From assembly GCA_017989935.1 (NCBI GenBank), contig JAGNOY010000054.1, positions 1 to 9,470 on the forward strand: a stretch of DNA of 9,470 nt, written 5' to 3'. Both the position numbers and the translations under genes were made by a program. Below are positions 1-6,668 of this stretch, one piece after another (within the stretch, counting starts at the first letter, position 1; each line of letters opens with the position of its first letter). Source of the stretch: Chitinophagaceae bacterium (GTDB lineage Bacteria > Bacteroidota > Bacteroidia > Chitinophagales > Chitinophagaceae). The notes under the pieces were generated by a model, which was not told the DNA's origin, searched no databases, and saw only the letters and a list, made by a program, of their open reading frames with translations.

Positions 1-105
1 AATTTCAATTTGCGTTTTAATTTCTGGAGAAAGAGTTTTTGAATCTTGAGCAAAAACTGCAACTGCAAATAAAGTGCAATGTATGAAGGTAATTAGCTTT
101 TTCAT
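1..105 (-). CDS. Secreted protein of unknown function, N-terminal 35 codons only
   Basis: This is the 5' end of a minus-strand gene whose remainder lies beyond the left edge of the window. The visible 35 residues begin MKKLITFIHC, continue with a hydrophobic core (TLFAVAVFA) and reach a likely signal-peptidase I site at FA|QDS, about residue 19/20. This is the usual Bacteroidota pattern of cleavage before Gln. The protein is therefore exported to the periplasm, outer membrane or surface. The mature part seen (QDSKTLSPEIKTQIEI) is too short to assign a family. The ATG at 103-105 is chosen because it gives the lysine-rich n-region directly before the hydrophobic stretch. No strong Shine-Dalgarno sequence precedes it. 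A terminator at 226-254 lies upstream on the same strand, so the gene is probably transcribed separately from the PorE-like gene. Confidence 0.75.
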   Translation of the reverse strand, partial: MKKLITFIHCTLFAVAVFAQDSKTLSPEIKTQIEI

Positions 106-134
106 GATATGTAAATTAAATTGTCAATTAGACG

Positions 135-165
135 TAAAAGTAGAGGTTTTTGTTTGCTTCTTAAA
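135..165 (-). promoter_or_regulatory. Possible Bacteroidota-type promoter for the left-edge gene
   Basis: Read on the minus strand, TTTA (162-165), a 19-bp spacer and TACTTTTA (135-142) resemble the Bacteroidota consensus TTTG-N19-21-TAnnTTTG, with the final G of each element replaced by A. The predicted start of transcription would leave a leader of roughly 25 nt before the ATG at 105. The position between the upstream terminator and the start codon fits, but two mismatches in AT-rich DNA make this a weak call. Confidence 0.25.
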
Positions 166-225
166 TATTAAATTCCTAACAAAATGTTTTTGTCCGTGAA
201 TTTATATCGGAATAAAATCATTGGT

Positions 226-254
226 AAAAAAAACCCCTGAAAATTCAGAGGTTT
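226..254 (-). terminator. Rho-independent terminator of the adhesin/SprF/PorE-like unit
   Basis: On the minus strand the RNA forms a 10-bp stem, AAACCTCTGA paired with TCAGGGGTTT (one U-G wobble), around a 4-nt loop. The 3' arm runs straight into eight U residues (A run at 226-233 on the plus strand). It starts about 10 nt after the TAA of the PorE-like gene (265-267). The U tract is present only in the minus direction, so it terminates leftward transcription. Confidence 0.85.
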
Positions 255-264
255 AAGCTTTTGT

Positions 265-2442
265 TTATTCGATTCTACTTCCAGGTTTAACATCATTATC
301 TGGAGCCACTCCGTCATCTTCTTCATCATTATTGATTCTTAGATTGCCCTGCCTCTTCTCTGTCCCATTTTTATCAATATATTCAGGTCTATTTTGATCA
401 TAAATAATTCTTTGTTCTGGCAAATCTCCAACAATTCTAAATTCTGTTCGACGATTATATTGGCGTCCTACTGGATTATCCTTTCCATTGACTTGATTAG
501 GAGCAATTGGGTTCTTTTCACCTTCACCTCTAGCTATCATTCTTCCTCTATCAATTCCCTTTGTTGCCATATAGGACATCACTGCTTGAGCTCGCTTCAC
601 AGATAATTCATTGTTATACATGTCCTCACCTTTATTATCAGTATAAGATCTAATTTCAACACTAACGGAAGGATTATCCTGCATAAATCTTACAAGAGTA
701 TCTAAAGCTGTATATGAATCAGGTTGAAAATCACCTTTGTCAAAATTATAATACACATTTTGGACATGAAACTCAAATTCAGATGTTATCTTATGCATAT
801 AGATAGTCACTAAGGTAGTATCATCTGGGTCAATTACTGACTTGCCTGTTGTACTTAATGTTGTTCTACCTGAAACATACCCTTGTTTATCAGCAGTTAT
901 TGTGTAATTCTTTCCCATTGGTGTATAGAAAAGGAAATTTCCTTGTTTAGAATAAAAGGTATCCTTTAAAGCAGAAGTTGCTTCATCACTCATTTTAACC
1001 ACAACCATTGGAATTTGTTCGTTAGTAACCTCATCAACTACTATTCCTTTCGCATAGAAACTAGGCTCTTTGATTACTCTCCAAATATCATCACAACAAG
1101 TTGGGTTTTTCACAAAGTAAGAACCTAATCTATTTGAAACCACATATGCATTATCTTTTGGTCCTGGATCTTGAACGTAGTATAAATCATCGGCTGATGA
1201 ATTAATAGGGAATCCTAAATTGGTTAGATTTGTATACCTTGATGGGCCTCCATCTGCAGAGAAAATATCGAAGCCTCCAAAATTAGTCCACCCATTTGAA
1301 GCAAAATAAAGCTTGCCTTTTTTGCTATCGTAATAAGGCGTCATATCATCTCCCCAAGAATTCACTTTTTTACCACAATTTTGAGGTCTTCTGTAGGTTT
1401 TTCTAGAAGAATCATATACTGAATACCAAATATCAAACTTACCAGCACTTTGAAGTTTTCTATCTGATGCAAAATACAATACTTCTTTTTTACCTATCAT
1501 AGTGCAATAAGGTGTTGTATTTGAAGATTCAGGATCATTGATAAACTCTTGATCTACTAGATGAGGAATACCCCATTGGCCTTTTTTAAATTCTGCTACC
1601 CAGATCTTGCATTTGATTTTCATGCTATCATCCTCAAGACATTTAGTAAAATAAAATCTAGAACCACCTGGACTCCAAGAGCCATTACCCACGTGATACT
1701 TCCCATCATTAAACTTTCCGTCTTCAAACTTCATTGCCACTTCGAAACTATCTTTAACTCTTGTTCTATCAAATTCTTTTGGAGCCCACTTAAATCTGGC
1801 TACATAATCCTTACGTTTATCTTTTCCATATTCTCCAATTTTATTTTGGTTCATTGTTGAGAATAACAAGGCTGTATCTCCTAAAGGCATAGGTGATAAT
1901 TCAGTGTAAGCCGTGTTTACATTAGGGCCTGCATTTTTAACATAGGCTCTACCAGGGTCATTGATTGAGTTAATTGCCATTTTACAACCATCAATTTCTC
2001 TTTGAGCAAACAATTTCATTTTCTTGTTTTTCCCTTTATAATTCTTTTTATAAAATTCAAAACGTTCAATGGCTCTTAAGTAATCACCATTCATTTTACG
2101 CATGATTCCTTCTTTGTAAGGAGCTTCTGGATATAATTCTGGTGCTAATGCAAATGCTTCTGCAAAATATTCTGCAGCTGGCGGATAATCTCTTGTTTGC
2201 CACATACATTCAGCTATCATATAAGCTAAATATGGGTTTCTAGGTTGTTCTTTTTTAAGTTGTATAAAATACTCCTCTGCTGTATAGTAACTACCAGCTC
2301 GATAAAGACCCACAGCCCATTTCATCTTCTTGTTAAAAGGTAATTTAGCGGCTGGATCTTCTTTTGGTCCTGCAGTCACACTTACCGTCCATAGACCTGA
2401 AAATACGGTAATCATCGATAGTATCAAAAATTTTCTCATCAT
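265..2442 (-). CDS. PorE-like TPR / beta-propeller / CRD / OmpA-family protein
   Basis: The 725-residue protein has the domain order of the T9SS component PorE (established for Porphyromonas gingivalis). A signal peptide (about 1-24) has no lipobox Cys, so the mature protein is probably soluble periplasmic. Three TPR-like helical pairs lie at about 39-140. PD40/WD40-type propeller blades lie at about 175-456, for example WSPGGSRFYF, LYFASDR...FDIWYS and LYFASNG...GGFDIFSA. A carboxypeptidase-regulatory-like beta-sandwich starts at GIVVDEVTNEQIP, about 465-550. An OmpA-like domain spans about 556-672. In the last, D602 (SYTD) and R617 (SVKRAQ) match the E. coli OmpA residues D271 and R286 that hold peptidoglycan diaminopimelate. 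A short acidic tail follows. It is the last gene of the minus-strand unit, 72 bp after the SprF-like gene and just before a terminator. Inferred role: tie the outer-membrane SprF-like protein and its surface substrate to the cell wall. Start may be Met1 or the adjacent Met2. It could be a paralogue devoted to this surface protein rather than the general T9SS PorE. Confidence 0.88.
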   Translation of the reverse strand: MMRKFLILSMITVFSGLWTVSVTAGPKEDPAAKLPFNKKMKWAVGLYRAGSYYTAEEYFIQLKKEQPRNPYLAYMIAECMWQTRDYPPAAEYFAEAFALAPELYPEAPYKEGIMRKMNGDYLRAIERFEFYKKNYKGKNKKMKLFAQREIDGCKMAINSINDPGRAYVKNAGPNVNTAYTELSPMPLGDTALLFSTMNQNKIGEYGKDKRKDYVARFKWAPKEFDRTRVKDSFEVAMKFEDGKFNDGKYHVGNGSWSPGGSRFYFTKCLEDDSMKIKCKIWVAEFKKGQWGIPHLVDQEFINDPESSNTTPYCTMIGKKEVLYFASDRKLQSAGKFDIWYSVYDSSRKTYRRPQNCGKKVNSWGDDMTPYYDSKKGKLYFASNGWTNFGGFDIFSADGGPSRYTNLTNLGFPINSSADDLYYVQDPGPKDNAYVVSNRLGSYFVKNPTCCDDIWRVIKEPSFYAKGIVVDEVTNEQIPMVVVKMSDEATSALKDTFYSKQGNFLFYTPMGKNYTITADKQGYVSGRTTLSTTGKSVIDPDDTTLVTIYMHKITSEFEFHVQNVYYNFDKGDFQPDSYTALDTLVRFMQDNPSVSVEIRSYTDNKGEDMYNNELSVKRAQAVMSYMATKGIDRGRMIARGEGEKNPIAPNQVNGKDNPVGRQYNRRTEFRIVGDLPEQRIIYDQNRPEYIDKNGTEKRQGNLRINNDEEDDGVAPDNDVKPGSRIE

Positions 2443-2514
2443 TTCTTTGAAATGTTATATAGCCGTAAATATAATAGGTAAACTTAAATTAAGGAAGCCT
2501 TATTGATTTTTTTT

Positions 2515-3552
2515 TTAAAATCTAGCACAAGGGAATGCAATTCTGCGGGCAAAGTCAATTGGATTAGGCTGAACATAACGTAATGAAATTTCAAAACCAC
2601 CATTGCCATTTGATGCCACCTTTAAATCAGACATATTATAATCATAGCCAAATCCGACTCTAAAGCCTTTAAATTCAAGACCAGCAGTGATTAATGTTGC
2701 ATCTCCGAATCTATACCACCCTCCTACAAAAACACCCGTAGCTACTGAACGAATATCAGGATCTCCCATAATATATAAAAATTCAGATCCTGCAATCATT
2801 TCGGTTGCAGCTGTTTGCGTTTGATATAAAAATGCTGGTCTTATACTCATTCTGTCTGATGCATTCCATGTTGCTCCAATTTGCGCATTGATTCGCATGC
2901 CTAAACCAACTTCATTATTCTCTTTCTTTAAAAAGGATTCTTTAGGTTGATTCAGGTTGTGACCAGCCACGCCAATTTGGTATGCAAACTTACCTTCGCC
3001 AGGTGCATGAGACCAACTTAAACCAGCATTAGCTGTAAAATATTTAACCTTTGGATTTAATTGCTCACCAGTAGTTCCTGGTTGAAAACCGCCATTATAA
3101 AATTCATCTCCCCAATACAATCTTGCAAGATCAATAGATTTTTGAGTATACCCCCCTTGAAGTCCAACAGATAAAGCCTTGTTCTCACCAAGAAACTTAT
3201 GGTAGGCAATTGTACCTAAGGCAGTGAGATTCGCTAAATTACCATCTCCGGATCTATCATTATATACTGACAATCCGCCTGCAAGATAACCAGTTTCAGA
3301 CATCCCTCTAAATAAAGGTGCATCAATTGATCCCCCAAAAGTAACAAATGGAGTCGTAACACTTGACCATTGATTTCTGTAGATTCCAGTAACTCGATAC
3401 ATTCCACTATAAGCTCCGGCAAGTGCCGGATTAAGTATCATTGGAGCTCCGTTAAACTGAGTAAAATGCATGTCTTGAGCATACATATTAGATGAAGCGA
3501 TTAAAACCGCTGCAGACAACATTATTTTTTTAGCAACTTTGATTAGTTTCAT
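2515..3552 (-). CDS. PorP/SprF-family type IX secretion outer-membrane protein
   Basis: The 345-residue protein has a signal peptide with cleavage predicted at YA|QDM (25/26), followed by the family hallmark near the mature N-terminus: QFNGAPMILNPALAG (32-46) and YRNQW (58-62). The rest alternates Gly/aromatic-rich beta-strands typical of an outer-membrane barrel, and it ends in Phe, a common signal for barrel insertion. The length is ordinary for the family. PorP in P. gingivalis and SprF in Flavobacterium johnsoniae belong here; SprF is needed for surface delivery of SprB, a type-B T9SS substrate encoded next to it. Here the gene begins only 13 bp after the stop of a type-B substrate gene, so coupled expression and a dedicated substrate-partner pairing are likely. 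The ATG at 3550-3552 is chosen because it gives the Lys-rich n-region. The upstream sequence is A-rich with no clear Shine-Dalgarno. Family assignment is firm; partner specificity is inferred. Confidence 0.92.
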   Translation of the reverse strand: MKLIKVAKKIMLSAAVLIASSNMYAQDMHFTQFNGAPMILNPALAGAYSGMYRVTGIYRNQWSSVTTPFVTFGGSIDAPLFRGMSETGYLAGGLSVYNDRSGDGNLANLTALGTIAYHKFLGENKALSVGLQGGYTQKSIDLARLYWGDEFYNGGFQPGTTGEQLNPKVKYFTANAGLSWSHAPGEGKFAYQIGVAGHNLNQPKESFLKKENNEVGLGMRINAQIGATWNASDRMSIRPAFLYQTQTAATEMIAGSEFLYIMGDPDIRSVATGVFVGGWYRFGDATLITAGLEFKGFRVGFGYDYNMSDLKVASNGNGGFEISLRYVQPNPIDFARRIAFPCARF

Positions 3553-3565
3553 TTGTATTTTATTT

Positions 3566-6511
3566 TTATCGCAATAAGGTCACATTTCCTTGTTTATATA
3601 TTTTTTTTCCTGTTGAAGTGGTGGCATCAATTATATAAATGTATGCCCCCATTGGCTGAACAGTTCCACGAAATTTCCCATCCCACCCTTTTTCTATATC
3701 AGTTGTTTGAAACACCATTTCTCCCCAACGATTAAATATTTTAAAATAATTTAAAGTAGCCAACCCACGTTTGATAATTCGTAATTCGTCGTTTACACTT
3801 GTACCACTCCCAGGACTAAAGGCGTTAGGCAAATCTAATATAGATTCAGGAGAAATCCTAATAGTTATGGAATCCATAATTTCGCAACCGAATTCAGTTT
3901 TACCAGTCACAAAATATTGTGTTGTCACTGGTGGATTTGCTATTGGATTCTTAATATTAGGATCGGTTAAATGATAATTTGGGGACCAATTAAAAAATGA
4001 ACAATTCCCAATGGCATTCAATTGTTTACTTTCGCCAGGATATATTGTATAATCCTCACCTGCATCAATTACACCCTCAGAAGCCACATTAATCCTTACG
4101 ATATCGGTATCTACACAACCAAAAGCACTTGTTGAATAAACAGTATACTCTATTGGAAAATTAGGACTTGAAATTGGATTGCTAATTGTTGAATCACTTA
4201 AAGATAATGAAGGTTGCCATAAGTAACTAACACCACCTCCTGCATTGTACTGCACAGTACTATTAGGACAAATCGTAATAGTTTCAGGATCAATCACAGC
4301 AAATTCTGTTGGATAAACTGTTATAATTAAATTATCTGTGTCTGAACAACCTATAGGTGTAGTGACAATTAATTCTAAATTCTCCGAACTATGTCCAGAA
4401 AAAATAGGATTAGCTGAGGTTCCGTCATTTAAATTGGTAGATGGATTCCAACTATATGTATATTGGGTGAACCAATCAGGTAATGCTTTAGCATGTAATT
4501 GAATAGTATCGTGATCACACATTGCTCTGTCAGGACCAGCATCAAGCGTAGGTACTGGTTGTACATCAACTTGAAATGATTTAGTCATAGGAATACAACC
4601 AGGATAAGTAGCTGTAACACTATAAGTGATAGGTAATAACGGGTTTGAAATTGGGTCCTCTATGAATGGATTATTTAAAAAAGTTGTTGGAGTCCAATTG
4701 TAAGAAAATAACGGATGCCCCGTCACATTGATTGGAATTTGAGCACCCAAACAAACTGTTGTATCACCATTATGTAAGGTAATATCATTTGGAAGTACTA
4801 ATAAATTCATTGTATCATCACCAGCACATCCTAGAGCTTGGGGCTCTACATGAAGAATTAAATTAAAATTTCCTGTTTGTGTAAAGGTCCCTGTTTGATT
4901 CTGAGAAGTGAGAGGCTGCGTCAAAAATGTTTGTCCAGTGCCAGCCCATTGATAGGAGTATGCTTGGGTGGGTGAAATAGTGGGATTAAATGCCACGGTC
5001 ATATCCTTACATATAATTGTATCATTGGAAATAAATACATTTGGAGGTTGGTTAATAGTTATTCTGAAGGTGTCACACTTTGCAACACATCCCGAATTTG
5101 GCAAAATGGCACAAAGCACATAATCCGTAGTCACATTGGGACTCAACCAAGGCTCTTTTATGTTAGGATTTGACACATTTGTAGCAGGAGACCAAGAATA
5201 AATTAAAGAATCTGAACCGAACACTTGAACATGCACGCTGTCTTCTCTGCAAATTGCGGTATCTGGTGTTACAATATGCATTTCAAAAGTATCACTAATA
5301 AAAAGACTAACAGAATTTACCGAAGTTGTAACACATGGAGCCAATTGATTGATAATGATTTCTTCCAAAGGTTCAGCCATATTATCTTGCAATGCATTAA
5401 ACGTGATATAAGCCACTGTATCACCAGCTGGAATCGTCACCTCCCCTAGCGGAGAACCAGGAGGTATTGTTCCAACAGCATAATCATTTGGATAAGTAGC
5501 AGTACCCGCCAAAGTATAATAAACAGTATAAGGAAGCGGCGTTGCTACAGGCCTAGTTACTTTTACGAATCCAGTATTGCAATTTTCAACGATATAAGGA
5601 TAAGGCAAACTTAAATTAGACAAAGGTGTGAATGCAATAGAATTTGAAGACAAACTTCCAGCTTTTAGAAACACACCCGAATCTAATGACTGATCAGATG
5701 CATCAGATATGGCTAATTTTAGATGATAGGTTGAACAAGGTACAGTAAGCGCTATGGCAGTTAATACTGAAGTAAAACCAGGATACATCACTGTTGTTCC
5801 ATTTCCATTACATATAAACAATGTAGCCATTTGAGCTGCAGTTAAAGAAGAACAAGGTGCGGTTGAGTTATAACATGTTGTTGTAGTATTGCAACAATTA
5901 CCTCCAGGTGTTGGAAGATTAATGGTATTCACGCCTACCCCACAAGCAGTTGTTCCTGGCACAATAGCTATATTAGCCGCTCCTCCAGAATAAGGTCCAG
6001 TAATTCCAGGTCCACTTATAAAGAAACCAAAAGCATCATTGAAGGAACTACAAGTAAAACTTGGATATTCACAAGACCCAAAAACATACTCAAATTTCAC
6101 AGTGTCACCTAATGGCACAAAATCAAATTCAAGCACACAAGCATCTCGACTTGGGAAACCACTTAGTGTGGCTAAATCAGGATCAGAAAAATTAGATAGA
6201 TGAGAGGTTGTGTTAACACCAGCAGGAGCATTTACGCCGGTTCCAGTAAAACCAGTTTGAGCTGTACCTGATGTTAGAACTATTCCACTATCAATTCCTA
6301 AATTGCTGATATTAGGGGGTGTTACCCAAAACTTTCCATTTGCAATAGCTTCACAATTATTGAATGTGGCATTTGAAATGGTTACCCCAGAACCAGTAAG
6401 CATTTGAGCTAAAGCAGAAGCAGTTTGACTTCCCGTAACCGTTAATTGGGCTTTTGATGATAAAACCACGAAGAGGGCAGAAACCACACACACAATTATT
6501 TTTTTGGCCAT
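3566..6511 (-). CDS. SprB-like T9SS type-B surface protein with choice-of-anchor L domain and PKD-like repeats
   Basis: From the preferred ATG (6509-6511) the protein has 981 residues. In order: signal peptide 1-21 (MAKKIIVCVVSALFVV..., cut at KA|QL); choice-of-anchor L domain, about 30-290 (GIVLTSG, DACVLEFDFVPLGD, FEYVFGSCEYP, FNDAFGFFISGPG); Calx-beta-like domain, about 310-405 (TATYPNDY, VTIPAGDT, DNMAEPLEEI); six PKD/Ig-like repeats, about 410-888; and a type-B T9SS C-terminal domain, about 892-981 (LPNAFSPGSG, FKIFNRWGEMVFQ, GWDGKFRG, GAYIYII), the gliding motility-associated (CHU_C) family. It should cross the inner membrane by Sec, be exported by the T9SS and remain at or leave the surface. 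An adhesin-like role is inferred from architecture; no enzymatic domain is seen. The choice-of-anchor L domain holds a Cys-rich loop (C190, C206, C207, C213, C220, C234). The reading frame extends upstream to an ATG at 6577, but that codon lies inside the promoter. Met at 6532 is a possible alternative start. First gene of the unit. Confidence 0.88.
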   Translation of the reverse strand: MAKKIIVCVVSALFVVLSSKAQLTVTGSQTASALAQMLTGSGVTISNATFNNCEAIANGKFWVTPPNISNLGIDSGIVLTSGTAQTGFTGTGVNAPAGVNTTSHLSNFSDPDLATLSGFPSRDACVLEFDFVPLGDTVKFEYVFGSCEYPSFTCSSFNDAFGFFISGPGITGPYSGGAANIAIVPGTTACGVGVNTINLPTPGGNCCNTTTTCYNSTAPCSSLTAAQMATLFICNGNGTTVMYPGFTSVLTAIALTVPCSTYHLKLAISDASDQSLDSGVFLKAGSLSSNSIAFTPLSNLSLPYPYIVENCNTGFVKVTRPVATPLPYTVYYTLAGTATYPNDYAVGTIPPGSPLGEVTIPAGDTVAYITFNALQDNMAEPLEEIIINQLAPCVTTSVNSVSLFISDTFEMHIVTPDTAICREDSVHVQVFGSDSLIYSWSPATNVSNPNIKEPWLSPNVTTDYVLCAILPNSGCVAKCDTFRITINQPPNVFISNDTIICKDMTVAFNPTISPTQAYSYQWAGTGQTFLTQPLTSQNQTGTFTQTGNFNLILHVEPQALGCAGDDTMNLLVLPNDITLHNGDTTVCLGAQIPINVTGHPLFSYNWTPTTFLNNPFIEDPISNPLLPITYSVTATYPGCIPMTKSFQVDVQPVPTLDAGPDRAMCDHDTIQLHAKALPDWFTQYTYSWNPSTNLNDGTSANPIFSGHSSENLELIVTTPIGCSDTDNLIITVYPTEFAVIDPETITICPNSTVQYNAGGGVSYLWQPSLSLSDSTISNPISSPNFPIEYTVYSTSAFGCVDTDIVRINVASEGVIDAGEDYTIYPGESKQLNAIGNCSFFNWSPNYHLTDPNIKNPIANPPVTTQYFVTGKTEFGCEIMDSITIRISPESILDLPNAFSPGSGTSVNDELRIIKRGLATLNYFKIFNRWGEMVFQTTDIEKGWDGKFRGTVQPMGAYIYIIDATTSTGKKIYKQGNVTLLR
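3848..5284 (-). repeat. Six tandem PKD/Ig-like protein repeats within the surface protein
   Basis: Residues about 410-888 hold six units of 70-85 residues. Five share a core of aromatic-x-W-x-P, then L/V-x-(D/N)-P-x-I-x-(D/N/E)-P, an aliphatic strand ending Y-x-V, and a late GC. Examples are YSWSPATNVSNPNIKEP, YNWTPTTFLNNPFIEDP and FNWSPNYHLTDPNIKNP. The second unit (about 490-575, YQWAGTGQTF) is divergent. Units 1-5 have an early Cys (421, 501, 587, 665, 748) and a late Cys (475, 562, 639, 722, 799), suggesting one disulfide per unit. In the last unit the early position is Tyr824 while C837 and C876 are present. The similarity is visible at protein level, not as long identical DNA, so these are old duplications. 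Confidence 0.75.
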
Positions 6512-6550
6512 ATTAGGGCTTTTAATGAACATACAAATGTTTATAATTTT

Positions 6551-6582
6551 CAAATTTAATCTTTTTTTATATATCATACAAA
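6551..6582 (-). promoter_or_regulatory. Bacteroidota promoter of the surface-protein/SprF/PorE-like unit
   Basis: On the minus strand, TTTG (6579-6582), a 20-bp spacer and TAAATTTG (6551-6558) match the Bacteroidota sigma-ABfr-type consensus exactly. Transcription should start near 6544-6547, giving a leader of about 35 nt to the ATG at 6511. The longer reading-frame start at 6577 falls in the spacer between the two elements, so it would not be on this transcript. This is the main reason for choosing a downstream start. Confidence 0.75.
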
Positions 6583-6629
6583 GTCTTCTTTAAATTAAAT
6601 ACCCACATTAAAATTAATTTTCAAATCCA

Positions 6630-6662
6630 TTTGTTTCAATATCTTCAAATTTTGTAGGTTTG
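6630..6662 (+). promoter_or_regulatory. Bacteroidota promoter of ftsK, very close to the start codon
   Basis: TTTG (6630-6633), a 21-bp spacer and TAGGTTTG (6655-6662) match the consensus TTTG-N19-21-TAnnTTTG. The -7 element ends 6 bp before the ATG at 6669, so predicted transcription begins at or within a few bases of the start codon. It diverges from the surface-protein promoter, with 47 bp between the two -33 elements. No other perfect TAnnTTTG was seen in the plus direction of the divergent region. Confidence 0.6.
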
Positions 6663-6668
6663 TCAAAC

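Noticed and set aside
394..606. Plus-strand reading frames opposite the PorE-like and surface-protein genes (for example 394-606, 1561-1860, 5225-5449).
   Set aside because: They lie antisense to well-supported genes, show no domain or signal-peptide pattern, and have no promoter or start context.
2490..2502. Small hairpin TAAGG-CTT-CCTTA between the SprF-like and PorE-like genes as a terminator.
   Set aside because: The stem is only 5 bp and is not followed by a U tract on the minus strand; the T run at 2507-2516 lies on its 5' side in the direction of transcription.
2443..2514. Separate promoter for the PorE-like gene (TATATTTA on the minus strand).
   Set aside because: It departs from TAnnTTTG at the last base and has no TTTG at the right distance upstream; read-through from the shared promoter is simpler.
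4247..4260. Inverted repeat GTACTG-CA-CAGTAC as a regulatory site.
   Set aside because: It is a 6-bp repeat inside coding sequence, far from any promoter, and is explained by codon choice and chance.
6512..6577. N-terminal extension of 22 residues on the surface protein (ATG at 6577).
   Set aside because: The codon lies between the -33 and -7 elements of a perfect promoter, and the extension places a Lys/Ile-rich segment before an otherwise classical signal peptide.
6660..6668. TTG at 6660 as the ftsK start codon.
   Set aside because: It is part of the TAGGTTTG -7 element; an ATG three codons later is the better start.
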